In this document: positions 42,296-51,081 of the stretch, in pieces | Layout: the number at the start of each line of letters is the position of its first letter | Numbering within the stretch: the first letter of the stretch is position 1 | Assembly: GCA_045542735.1 (NCBI GenBank) | Contig: JAZQLQ010000013.1 | Location: 1-64,000, forward strand | Direction of reading: 5' to 3' | DNA length: 64,000 nt | From: UBA2882 sp045542735 | GTDB lineage: Bacteria > Bacillota > Clostridia > Lachnospirales > Lachnospiraceae | Position numbers and translations under genes: made by a program | The notes under the pieces: generated by a model | Told to the model about the DNA's origin: nothing | Database searches by the model: none | Seen by the model: only the letters and a program-made list of their open reading frames with translations

Positions 42296-42727
42296 ATGCT
42301 TGGTTTTTTTATTGCGATATTATCCGGTGCGTTGATGAGTATACAGGGAGTCTTTAATACCGGTGTAACAAAAAGTTCTTCGGTGTGGAGCGCCAATGCA
42401 TTTGTCCAGTTGACTGCATTTTTGGTTTGCATTGCTGCATGGCTGTTTACGGATCGCAGCAGTTTCGCCAATGTTTTTAAGGTAGAACCCAAGTATATGT
42501 TGTTGGGTGGCGTTATAGGTGCTTTTATTACCCTTACGGTGATCAAGAGCATAGAGATCTTGGGACCTGCAAAATCAGCCATGTTTATTGTTATTGCCCA
42601 GTTGATTGTGTCCTATGTCATAGAATTGATGGGAATATGGGGTGTTCAAAAGGCGGATTTTTCGTGGCGGAAGGCCGTGGGAATGCTTGTAGCTATTGCG
42701 GGAATTGTAGTTTTTAAATGGAAGTAA
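42296..42727 (+). CDS. DMT-family small membrane transporter (YdcZ/DUF606-like)
   Basis: This 143-residue protein has four or five spans, with GALMSIQGVFNTGVTK near the start and VIKSIEILGPAKSAMFIVIAQLIVSYVIELMGIW in the second half, typical of single-unit DUF606/YdcZ members of the drug/metabolite transporter clan. They usually act as dimers. GGAGGG is six bases before the ATG. The substrate is unknown. Confidence 0.82.
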   Translation: MLGFFIAILSGALMSIQGVFNTGVTKSSSVWSANAFVQLTAFLVCIAAWLFTDRSSFANVFKVEPKYMLLGGVIGAFITLTVIKSIEILGPAKSAMFIVIAQLIVSYVIELMGIWGVQKADFSWRKAVGMLVAIAGIVVFKWK

Positions 42728-42810
42728 AAAATCACTTGTAAACTGGTTTTTTTTGGCATAGAATAGGAAGTACATCAGCATAGAAGGACCTTCTGTTTAT
42801 AGGAGGTTGT

Positions 42811-43455
42811 ATGATGAAAAATAAGTTTCAATATCAAACCAAATTTGGTCGGAAAGCATATATAATCTGTTTTTTATGGGTTATGATAGGGTTGTCCGGC
42901 TTGTTTGGGTGTAGTAAAACGGAAGAGTATGTAGTGGCAGTGGATACAGCCGACGTGGCAGATGTGACCCACGATGAGGAAGGTACAGACATTACATATG
43001 ACACAGACAGCGGCGCATCCCAATCTACACTCATTTATGTAGATGTATGCGGAGCGGTAAGATATCCCGGTGTATATCGGCTAAATGATGGTGCCCGCGT
43101 ATTTGAAGCCTTAGAGCTTGCAGGAGGGACGACAGAGGAAGCCTGTATCAAAGCTGTAAATCAGGCGGAGTTTTTGACCGATGGACAGAAACTGTATATC
43201 CCCATAGAGGCAGAGTGGGAATATGAATTTGCAGACAGTGCGTCAGAAACGGAAAATGACGGACGAATTAATATTAATACGGCAAGCCAGGCAGAACTGT
43301 GCACCCTTCCCGGTATTGGACTAACCAGAGCGCAGGCTATCATAGCCTATCGGGAAGCCAATGGAGCCTTTGAAAGCGTGGAAGCGGTTCAAAACGTATC
43401 CGGTATCAAAAGCGCAACATATGAAAAAATCAAAGCATTGATTAAGATACGATAG
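42811..43455 (+). CDS. comEA: ComEA-like DNA-binding competence protein
   Basis: This 214-residue protein has an N-terminal hydrophobic segment ending in LSGLFGC at about residue 34, which looks like a lipobox, so it may be a lipoprotein rather than a transmembrane anchor. The SLBB domain (IYVDVCGAVRYPGVYRLNDGARVFEAL) spans about 70-135. The C-terminal helix-hairpin-helix repeat (ININTASQAELCTLPGIGLTRAQAIIAYR) binds duplex DNA outside the cell. It lies 3 kb upstream of comEC, with a two-component pair and a GerMN gene between. GGAGG precedes the ATG. Confidence 0.92.
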   Translation: MMKNKFQYQTKFGRKAYIICFLWVMIGLSGLFGCSKTEEYVVAVDTADVADVTHDEEGTDITYDTDSGASQSTLIYVDVCGAVRYPGVYRLNDGARVFEALELAGGTTEEACIKAVNQAEFLTDGQKLYIPIEAEWEYEFADSASETENDGRININTASQAELCTLPGIGLTRAQAIIAYREANGAFESVEAVQNVSGIKSATYEKIKALIKIR

Positions 43456-43489
43456 ATGTAAAGTAAAAGAAATGTGAATGGAGAGAAAC

Positions 43490-44179
43490 ATGGGTAAGAG
43501 AGTTTTAGTCGTTGATGATGAAAAATTGATTGTGAAAGGAATCCGTTTCAGTTTGGAGCAGGACGGTATGGAAGTGACTTGTGCATATGACGGCGAGGAG
43601 GCATTAGAAATTGCTAAGAATGAAACTTTTGATATCATCCTTTTAGATGTCATGCTTCCCGGATTGACAGGTTTTGAAGTATGCCAGCAGATTCGTGAAT
43701 TTTCGGATGTACCGATTGTCATGTTAACGGCTAAAGGCGACGATATGGATAAAATTTTGGGTCTGGAATATGGTGCAGATGATTATATCACTAAGCCCTT
43801 TAATATTTTAGAGGTTAAAGCGCGTATTAAAGCAATTATGCGTAGAACCACTGCCAAAGAGGCGGCAAAACCTGCCAATGATGCGGTCATTAAAAGCGGT
43901 GATATGAGCATTGACCGTGATGGAAGAAGAGTTTTTATTGAGGATAAAGAAATTAATTTGACGGCAAAAGAGTTTGATGTCTTGGAGCTATTGGTTTTGA
44001 ATCCCAATAAAGTGTACAGCAGGGAAAAATTGTTAACTCTTGTGTGGGGGGCGGATTATCCCGGTGACGTACGTACTGTAGATGTGCACATTCGTCGTCT
44101 GCGTGAAAAAATTGAAAAGAATCCCAGTGAACCCAGATATGTGCATACCAAATGGGGTGTGGGATATTATTTTAAATAG
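43490..44179 (+). CDS. OmpR/PhoB-type response regulator
   Basis: This 229-residue protein has a receiver domain (VLVVDDE, phospho-acceptor Asp in ILLDVMLPG, LTAKGDD, switch-region Lys in ITKPF) and a winged-helix DNA-binding domain (about 135-229, VDVHIRRLREKIE). The ATG at 43490 follows GGAGAG. It lies 14 bases before its kinase gene. Located between comEA and comEC with a GerMN lipoprotein, a layout I recall as conserved in relatives, but the regulon is not known. Confidence 0.93.
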   Translation: MGKRVLVVDDEKLIVKGIRFSLEQDGMEVTCAYDGEEALEIAKNETFDIILLDVMLPGLTGFEVCQQIREFSDVPIVMLTAKGDDMDKILGLEYGADDYITKPFNILEVKARIKAIMRRTTAKEAAKPANDAVIKSGDMSIDRDGRRVFIEDKEINLTAKEFDVLELLVLNPNKVYSREKLLTLVWGADYPGDVRTVDVHIRRLREKIEKNPSEPRYVHTKWGVGYYFK

Positions 44180-44193
44180 ATAAAGGTGTTTTT

Positions 44194-45720
44194 GTGAGAG
44201 CAGATATTCTTTCTTTTGTAAAAAAAATATGGTCCCGTCTGCGTTTTGTAAAGAGTTTACGTTTTCGTATTTTTATTGTAGTGGTTATTGTCAGCTATAT
44301 ACCCATGGTGTTGATGCGTTACGGTGTTTTGAATAATTATGAGGACCGTGCAGTTTCCTTGCGTATTCAGGAACTGGAGAATCAGACGATGATTTTGGCC
44401 AATCATTTGGCCACTAATAATTATCTTCAGGATACATCCTCCGAGACCATCAATGCTGAGTTGTTACAGCTATCCAACCTATATGACGGTAGGGTGTTGG
44501 TTATTGACCAAAACTTTACGGTTGTAAAAGATACATATGGTATCAGTGAAGGGAAAACCATTATTTCTGAAGAAGTTATCCGGTGTTTTAAAGGCGAGAG
44601 CACCAGTAATTACGACTCGGAAAATCAATTTATTGAGATGACAACGCCCATTACCATTTCGGTTGAGAGTGCGGAAGGAGCAGGACCGGAGGAAGCCATC
44701 GAGGTGATAGCAGGTACCGGGCAGGATGAGCCAAAGACCCAGATTGTTGGTGTTTTATTAAACAGTGCATCTACAGACAGTATCACTACCAATATCGAGA
44801 TTTTGGATGGTAAAGCTTACATTCTTCAGATATTACTAATGATTTTCGTGGTCGTGCTTTCATGGTTGGCAGCCATGGTATTGGTAAAGCCATTTGAGAA
44901 GGTTACATCCTCTATCCGTGCGGTACGCGACGGCTTGGAGACGGAAGCGTTGGAAGTGTCCGATTATGATGAGACCGAGCATATTATCTCGGCTTTTAAT
45001 GAGATTTTGAAGCGTATGCGCACCTTGGATAAGTCCAGACAGGAATTTGTATCCAATGTGTCACATGAGTTGAAGACACCCATTACATCTATGAAGGTGT
45101 TGGCGGATTCGTTGATTGCTCAAGAGGATGTGCCGGTGGAATTGTACAAAGAGTTCATGACGGATATTGCGGATGAGATCGAGCGTGAAAATAAGATTAT
45201 CAACGATTTGTTATCCTTGGTAAAGATGGATAAGACAGCGGCGGATATGAATATAGAGTCAGTCAACATTAATGAGTTGATTGAGTTGATTTTGAAAAGG
45301 TTGCGTCCCATTGCTGAACAAAAAGATATTGACGTTATTTATGAAAGTGTGCGTGAAGTCGTTGCAGAAGTGGATGAGGTGAAATTGACATTGTCCATCT
45401 CCAATCTGGTCGAAAATGCCATTAAATATAACGAAGAGCATGGATATGTAAAGGTGACTTTGGATGCAGATCACCAGTTTTTCACCATTGTGGTGGAAGA
45501 CAACGGTATCGGTATCCCGGAAGAGTCCAAAGAGCATATATTTGAGCGTTTCTACCGTGTAGATAAATCCCATTCACGCAAAATCGGAGGAACCGGTCTG
45601 GGGCTTTCCATTGCAAGGAATGCTATCCTGATGCACAGGGGTGCCGTTGGCGTGGAGAGTGAAGAAGGAAAAGGAACTGCGTTTTTTATTAAGATTCCGT
45701 TGACGTATGTGTCCAAATAG
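44194..45720 (+). CDS. Sensor histidine kinase with HAMP domain
   Basis: This 508-residue kinase starts at a GTG with AAAGGTG upstream. It has a membrane span at about 24-45, an extracytoplasmic sensor region at about 46-205 and a second span at about 207-232. HAMP, then HisKA with SHELKTPITSM, and a HATPase_c domain (NLVENAIKYN, DNGIGIPEE, GGTGLGLSIA) complete the kinase. All catalytic boxes are intact. The sensor region resembles a PAS-like fold seen in WalK/ResE-type kinases, but the ligand is unknown. It pairs with the regulator just upstream. Confidence 0.93.
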   Translation: MRADILSFVKKIWSRLRFVKSLRFRIFIVVVIVSYIPMVLMRYGVLNNYEDRAVSLRIQELENQTMILANHLATNNYLQDTSSETINAELLQLSNLYDGRVLVIDQNFTVVKDTYGISEGKTIISEEVIRCFKGESTSNYDSENQFIEMTTPITISVESAEGAGPEEAIEVIAGTGQDEPKTQIVGVLLNSASTDSITTNIEILDGKAYILQILLMIFVVVLSWLAAMVLVKPFEKVTSSIRAVRDGLETEALEVSDYDETEHIISAFNEILKRMRTLDKSRQEFVSNVSHELKTPITSMKVLADSLIAQEDVPVELYKEFMTDIADEIERENKIINDLLSLVKMDKTAADMNIESVNINELIELILKRLRPIAEQKDIDVIYESVREVVAEVDEVKLTLSISNLVENAIKYNEEHGYVKVTLDADHQFFTIVVEDNGIGIPEESKEHIFERFYRVDKSHSRKIGGTGLGLSIARNAILMHRGAVGVESEEGKGTAFFIKIPLTYVSK

Positions 45721-45735
45721 AAGTGAAGGATTTGT

Positions 45736-46665
45736 ATGAATAAAATAAAGTGTTTTATGATTTGCCTTTGTGTTGTTTTTCTGGTAGGTTGCAGTAGCAG
45801 TGAAGAAAAAACGCCGGGTGAATATCATGTATATTATGTAGATAAAAATGAAAATAGAGTTATGTATGAAGAGTTGTCTATCGAGAGTGCGGATACTAAG
45901 GTGATTTTGCAAAATCTATTTCAGGCTTTGCAGTCTCCGCCTGAAGATGCGGCTTACCGCAGCGCCATTCCCGAGGGGGTGGAGTTGGAGGCATACTCTT
46001 ATGGAGATGGTCAGCTGGTTTTAAATTTCGGAGCATCTTATAGTGGTATGACACCTACAGGAGAGGTGCTTTCCCGTGCAGCCATTGTCAGGACCTTGTG
46101 TCAGGTGGACGGAGTTGATTATGTGGCATTTAACGTGGCCGGACAACCTCTGGTAAACAGTAGCGGTGTGTTGGTCGGATATATGACTGCGGAACAGTTT
46201 GTAGACAATGCAGGCAATGAGATTAATGCCTATGAAAAAGCAAGTCTGATTTTGTATTATGCGGATGAAAGCGGAACAAAGCTGCAAGCCCATACGGTGG
46301 AGCAGGTTTATAACAGTAATATTTCCATCGATAAACTGGTGGTAGAAGCGTTGATCGCCGGACCGGAAGGTGGCGATAGTGCCGAAGGGGGATATGGCAC
46401 GATTTCTTCTTCCACACAAATTGTCAGTGTAACAACCCGTGACGGAGTTTGCTATGTGAATTTGAGTAAAGGATTTTTGGAGAAAAAAGAGAATGTTTCT
46501 CCGGAAGTGACGGTTTATTCCATTGTCAATTCATTAGTTGAGCTTCCGACGGTAAATAAAGTACAAATATCCGTGGATGGTAATTCGAATATTATGTACA
46601 TGGAAAAGGTGTCTTTATCACAGACACTGGAGCGAAATCTGGAGATTATGGAAAATGCACAGTAA
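45736..46665 (+). CDS. GerMN-domain lipoprotein
   Basis: This 309-residue lipoprotein has a lipobox FLVGC at about residue 19 and two GerMN (PF10646-type) domains, at about 55-150 and 190-285. Each has the LFQALQSPP or LVVEALIAGP helix and a VSVTTRDGVCYVNLS-type strand. In Bacillus GerM contributes to spore peptidoglycan and SpoIIIAG assembly, whereas proteins of this layout next to a two-component pair are probably envelope proteins linked to that signalling. It lies 15 bases after the kinase gene and eight bases before comEC. Confidence 0.88.
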   Translation: MNKIKCFMICLCVVFLVGCSSSEEKTPGEYHVYYVDKNENRVMYEELSIESADTKVILQNLFQALQSPPEDAAYRSAIPEGVELEAYSYGDGQLVLNFGASYSGMTPTGEVLSRAAIVRTLCQVDGVDYVAFNVAGQPLVNSSGVLVGYMTAEQFVDNAGNEINAYEKASLILYYADESGTKLQAHTVEQVYNSNISIDKLVVEALIAGPEGGDSAEGGYGTISSSTQIVSVTTRDGVCYVNLSKGFLEKKENVSPEVTVYSIVNSLVELPTVNKVQISVDGNSNIMYMEKVSLSQTLERNLEIMENAQ

Positions 46666-46673
46666 GGAGTTTT

Positions 46674-48950
46674 ATGCGTAGACCACTGTGTGTAATATGT
46701 ATGTGTTATGTGGTGGCGGTAATGGCTCTATCCTGGCTGTTTCCGCCTTCTTTTTCAAGTGATGCGATTGTTCCTGACGATGGAAGTCGGCTTACAGTCT
46801 GCGGAACGGTATTACAAATTCAAATCAAACAGGATAGATCTGTTGTTTACATCAGTTCGGATATGGGAAATATTATCTGCTATTTCCCGGAAAATTCGTT
46901 TGCTTCCACTTTAAAAATCGGTAATGTGATAAGAGCAGAAGGGACGGTGCGTCTCTTTGAGAACGCCACCAATTCGGGGCAATTTGATGCAAAAGAATAC
47001 TATGGTATCATGGGCTATGATTTTGCTATGAGTGGTTGTAGTGGCACTGTGTCGGAGCAAACAGTTTCTCCGTACAGACAGGGCTTATATGCCATCAAGA
47101 GGAAGGTGGAAGCAGTCTATGATGTGGGTTTGCCGGAAACCTATGCCGGGATTATGAAAGCCATGGTGTTGGGTGAAAAGACGGATATGGACCCGGATAT
47201 CAAAAGCCTGTATCAGCAAAACGGCATTAGTCATATTCTTGCAATTTCTGCGTTGCACATTACCTTTCTTGGCAAGAGTTTTTTTGCATTGTTAAAGCGA
47301 TTGCGGTTGCCGGGATGGCTGTGTTCTGTATTAGCTATGCTACTGGTTATCAGTTTTGGTGTGATGACGGGTTCAAGTGCGTCGACCATCCGCAGTGTCA
47401 TTATGTTTTCCTTGTTTCTAATCGCAGGAGTCATTGGCAGGACCTACGATATGATAACTGCCATGGCAGTGTCGGCGGTTGTACTTCTGGTGATAAATCC
47501 CCGTTATATTTATCATAGCGGCTTTCTGCTATCCTTTGGAGCAGTGATGGGGATTGCTCTGGTACCGCCTTTTTGTGATAAGCGTGATAAAAGTCTCCAC
47601 ATGATTATTGCCAAGTCTATTAAGGAAAAACTGTACCAAAGATTTCAGAAATACTTACATAAGATGGTTGTATCTCTATACACCAATCGAAATGTTATCT
47701 TATTTACACTTCCGATTCAATTGTATTTTTTCTTTACATTTTCACCTTATTCCATTTTGTTAAACTTGATTGTGGTGCCGCTTATGGGTGTAGTCATGGC
47801 AGCAGGTGTCGTGGGCGGAATTGTGGGTTGCGTGTTTCCTTTTTTAGCAAGAATTTTATTGTTGCCTTGTTATCTGATTTTGTGGCTATATGAACAACTG
47901 TGCCTTGTTGTGAGAAGTTTGCCGGGGAGCCGGTTGACTTTGGGACAACCGGCCATATGGCAGATTATATGCTATTATATCCTGTTATTTGGGTGGCTTT
48001 TTTTAAAAAACTATGAAGAAAAGATACGAAGGTGGTATCAAAAGCAGAAGAGCACATATTTGAGCACCTTATTTACATTTCGTGGAAGCATGCTTATTAT
48101 GCCGCTTTTAGCCATTGTACTCCTATGTTTGCGTTTTCGGACTTGTACCACCTGCACCATGTTGGATATTGGCCAGGGTGATTGTTTTATTATTCAGGAA
48201 GCATCCGGTTGTAACATCATGGTAGATGGCGGTAGTAGTGATGTGGTATCCGTTGGCAAATATCGGATTATTCCTTATATGCAAAGCCAAGGTATCAGTC
48301 ACTTGGATTATCTCTTTGTGTCCCACGCGGATACAGATCATATATCAGGGGTTTTGGAAATGTTGAAGGATGAAAGTCGATCTGTGGATGTGAGTTGTCT
48401 TGTGCTAACTAAATTCGCATGCGTGGATGAGGAATATGCTGAGTTGGTCGCGGCGGCTGAAGCTGCCGGTATACGGATATTATATGTGGCAGCAGGCGAT
48501 GTCATCAGAGCCGGTCAAACAACCTGGACTTGCCTTTATCCTCGTATGTCCCATGAGGCAGAAGGGAATGACCAGTCTATGGTGTTGTTGATGGAATGTG
48601 GATTGAGAGAAAGTGAACTGTCGGAGTATGGTTATGCGGCATCTAATATAAGCATTTTGTTTATGGGCGATTTGACAGAGGCAAAGGAGGCTTGTTTTTC
48701 TGTGCCTGATGTGAACATCTTGAAAGTGGGACATCATGGCTCGCGCTATTCCACTACAGAGAAATTTTTGTCGCAGTGTAAACCGGAGGTGGCACTCATT
48801 TCAGCCGGAAGGGATAGCATATACGGGCATCCCCATGATGAAGTATTGAAACGGCTGAAAAAAACCGGTAGTCATGTGGCTGTAACGGCTGAAAGCGGAG
48901 CGGTCTGCGTGAGATTGGAGGAGGGGATGGTCGTGAGCACAGTTCATTGA
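46674..48950 (+). CDS. comEC: ComEC/Rec2 DNA uptake channel
   Basis: This 758-residue membrane protein imports single-stranded DNA across the membrane. An N-terminal OB-like DUF4131 region (about 1-125) precedes the competence domain (about 150-440), with GISHILAISALHITFLGKS and many spans. The C-terminal metallo-beta-lactamase domain (about 495-755: MLDIGQGDCFII, SHADTDHISG, KVGHHGSRYST) is predicted to degrade the opposite strand; the metal ligands are intact. AAGGAG precedes the ATG. In many Firmicutes holA follows directly, but here the next 6.5 kb holds other genes. Confidence 0.95.
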   Translation: MRRPLCVICMCYVVAVMALSWLFPPSFSSDAIVPDDGSRLTVCGTVLQIQIKQDRSVVYISSDMGNIICYFPENSFASTLKIGNVIRAEGTVRLFENATNSGQFDAKEYYGIMGYDFAMSGCSGTVSEQTVSPYRQGLYAIKRKVEAVYDVGLPETYAGIMKAMVLGEKTDMDPDIKSLYQQNGISHILAISALHITFLGKSFFALLKRLRLPGWLCSVLAMLLVISFGVMTGSSASTIRSVIMFSLFLIAGVIGRTYDMITAMAVSAVVLLVINPRYIYHSGFLLSFGAVMGIALVPPFCDKRDKSLHMIIAKSIKEKLYQRFQKYLHKMVVSLYTNRNVILFTLPIQLYFFFTFSPYSILLNLIVVPLMGVVMAAGVVGGIVGCVFPFLARILLLPCYLILWLYEQLCLVVRSLPGSRLTLGQPAIWQIICYYILLFGWLFLKNYEEKIRRWYQKQKSTYLSTLFTFRGSMLIMPLLAIVLLCLRFRTCTTCTMLDIGQGDCFIIQEASGCNIMVDGGSSDVVSVGKYRIIPYMQSQGISHLDYLFVSHADTDHISGVLEMLKDESRSVDVSCLVLTKFACVDEEYAELVAAAEAAGIRILYVAAGDVIRAGQTTWTCLYPRMSHEAEGNDQSMVLLMECGLRESELSEYGYAASNISILFMGDLTEAKEACFSVPDVNILKVGHHGSRYSTTEKFLSQCKPEVALISAGRDSIYGHPHDEVLKRLKKTGSHVAVTAESGAVCVRLEEGMVVSTVH

Positions 48951-48961
48951 GGAATAAATGA

Positions 48962-48999
48962 AAGGACTATACCAAATCCTAAAATTTGGCATAGTCCTT
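48962..48999. terminator. Two-way terminator between comEC and the LytTR gene
   Basis: Sixteen-base arms (AAGGACTATACCAAAT against ATTTGGCATAGTCCTT) pair with one mismatch on the plus strand, or one T-G pair on the minus strand, around a six-base loop. The minus-strand gene stops inside the hairpin (48979-48981). No long T-run follows, so strength is uncertain. Confidence 0.6.
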
Positions 49000-49698
49000 G
49001 GTGTCGTATTTCATATATGCTAACTGAAATGGTTTCCAACGTCTTCTTGATACGGGGATTTTTTCACCATTGTCAAGGATTAATATTTGCTTGTCAAAGG
49101 TGGTTACATGACTTAAATTCACAAGGTATTTGCTATGGCATCTGAAAAATAAGGTTGTAGGCATACGCTTTTCCCATTGAAGTAAACTTTCTTCGCAGCA
49201 GTAAACATCTGTCTTGGTCCAGAGTTCACTTCCTCCCGACTGTGCTGAAAAGTAGCAAATATCCCGAAGTAAAATATTGTGGGGAATTCCTCTTCGCACT
49301 AGGGAGATAGAGTCGATTAGTTGCAGTTCCTCCATGCTGACAGATAAATAATCAAATAATTCTTTTTTATCGATAGGCTTTGTCATAAAGCGAAATACTC
49401 TTGCCTCAAAACCTTCCTTATAACGATTTTCATAGGCTGTCAGTATGATAATGATGGTAGTGGGAAATTGTTTTTTGATTTTTTTTGCCCACAGAATTCC
49501 ATCCTCTGATTCATCACAAAAATCCAAGTCCATAAAAATAATATCTACAGTCGTTTGTTGCATGAATTGATATAATTTGGATGGTTTGTCAAAATATATA
49601 AGCTCATTTTGAATATGGTTTTCAGTATCAAAAATTTGGATTAATTCATGTAGTTGTTCGAACATATTTTTTTGATCGTCGCATAAAGCAATTTTCAT
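48979..49698 (-). CDS. LytTR-family response regulator (AgrA-like)
   Basis: This 239-residue protein has a receiver domain (ALCDDQ, phospho-acceptor region IIFMDLDFCDESEDG, FMTKPI) and a LytTR DNA-binding domain (about 135-239: IRDICYFSAQSGG-type strands, FFRCHSKYLVNLSHV). AAAGGAG precedes the ATG. It is the second gene of a pair with the GHKL sensor kinase, 25 bases apart. No AgrB/AgrD-type peptide genes are near, so the signal may be something other than a cyclic peptide. Confidence 0.9.
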   Translation of the reverse strand: MKIALCDDQKNMFEQLHELIQIFDTENHIQNELIYFDKPSKLYQFMQQTTVDIIFMDLDFCDESEDGILWAKKIKKQFPTTIIIILTAYENRYKEGFEARVFRFMTKPIDKKELFDYLSVSMEELQLIDSISLVRRGIPHNILLRDICYFSAQSGGSELWTKTDVYCCEESLLQWEKRMPTTLFFRCHSKYLVNLSHVTTFDKQILILDNGEKIPVSRRRWKPFQLAYMKYDTKDYAKF

Positions 49699-49723
49699 AG
49701 AAATCTCCTTTGTATCAGCAATA

Positions 49724-50917
49724 TTAAAGAGGTAAGTAGACCGTTATTGTTACCATTTCTTTTTCTATGATGCTCTCAATTTTTCCATCATATTTTTCCA
49801 AAACTTCTTTTATTTTGTTTATACCAAAGCCATGATTTTTATCTTTTTTCTGCCTGATGCTCAAGCCGTCTGCCGGCAAAGTATTTGCTATCTCTATGGC
49901 AAAATATTTTTCTCCTGATGAAAAACGGATCAGGAGTTCTGACTTTGTTTCTTTACTGCATTGATTGGCAGACTTAATCGCATTAGAAAGAAGGTTGGAA
50001 AATATGGTACACAGATCCATGGAAGATACGGTTTTTATCTCGGACAGATTTCCGTATATTCTGACATCTACATTTTCATTGCAACGGTGTGGTACATCAT
50101 AATGCAATATGGCATCTATGATTTCGTTCCCGGAAAAATATATGCTTTGCCGGGGAGAACTTGTTTTTTGTAAATCTTCAAAATAGTCACGAAGTTCATC
50201 TGTTTTTCCGCTGGAAAATAAGTGTTCCATACAGAGAAAATGATTATTAATATCATGCCTGAATTTGCGAATCTCAGTATCCAGTAGTTCCATATCTTTA
50301 TAGTAATCCAGTTGTTTTGCCAGTAATTGCAGATTCTCTTCGTCCGTTTCTTTTGCTTGCATCAGAAAATGCTCGGCGAAATAAACGATTACAATAATAC
50401 AAATGGTGGTTAAGGTCAGAATGGTAATCCGAAAAGCTATAATCTCTATGGAATTACTTGTTCCGGTTGGCAGAAATGCTTCGGGGTTTCGAAGATGCGC
50501 TGCCAACAAAGAAAGATAATAGGAGAGCAGATTGATAATGGTAAATTTTGTGTCGAAGAAAAAAACGATTCCTGCAAAGAATAAAAAGGTACATTCCCAT
50601 ACATGTTCGGAAGCAAACAAGTGCAATATGAAATTGTATTGTATAAACAATACAATAGTCATAAAGAATTTTACATACTTTAAATTTTTATATATGTAAT
50701 CAGAATTTTTCTTAGTTTTGTATATAAAATACAATGAAATAAAAAGATATATAATCTGACTACAGTCGAATATAATGACAGGCAACCATTTTAAGTGCGG
50801 ATAATGTCCCATGAATTTAAACACGGTCCAAAACGTTCCGGCGCAGATACAAAAAATAGGAATCAGCAACAATATGTATATATATACTGAATCCCAATAT
50901 TTTTTTACAACATTCAT
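49724..50917 (-). CDS. GHKL sensor histidine kinase with 6-TM sensor domain
   Basis: This 397-residue kinase has six spans (about 1-185), a helical linker, then FRHDINNH (H221) and a GHKL ATPase domain (IFSNLLSNAIKSA, HGFGINKI) without a classical D-box of the HisKA type, as in AgrC/LytS-type kinases. The membrane domain aligns with that of the divergent chemoreceptor at 51082 with a constant nine-residue offset over about 140 residues (IIFD at 48 and 57, IQYNFI/IQFNFI at 92 and 101, FFFD/FLLD). The pair therefore share a sensor. The ligand is unknown. Confidence 0.88.
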   Translation of the reverse strand: MNVVKKYWDSVYIYILLLIPIFCICAGTFWTVFKFMGHYPHLKWLPVIIFDCSQIIYLFISLYFIYKTKKNSDYIYKNLKYVKFFMTIVLFIQYNFILHLFASEHVWECTFLFFAGIVFFFDTKFTIINLLSYYLSLLAAHLRNPEAFLPTGTSNSIEIIAFRITILTLTTICIIVIVYFAEHFLMQAKETDEENLQLLAKQLDYYKDMELLDTEIRKFRHDINNHFLCMEHLFSSGKTDELRDYFEDLQKTSSPRQSIYFSGNEIIDAILHYDVPHRCNENVDVRIYGNLSEIKTVSSMDLCTIFSNLLSNAIKSANQCSKETKSELLIRFSSGEKYFAIEIANTLPADGLSIRQKKDKNHGFGINKIKEVLEKYDGKIESIIEKEMVTITVYLPL

Positions 50918-51081
50918 TTCTCTTTACCATTCCAAAAAATACATCATTTTTATTCTACCTTCTTCTAAAAAAAAATCAATTACCAAATAAAGGTTGGCTT
51001 TGACCAATTAATACTTTTCTGCGTTTATCCATTTCTTTTCATTGTATAATATCCACAAATTACTAAAGGAAGGTATGTTAT

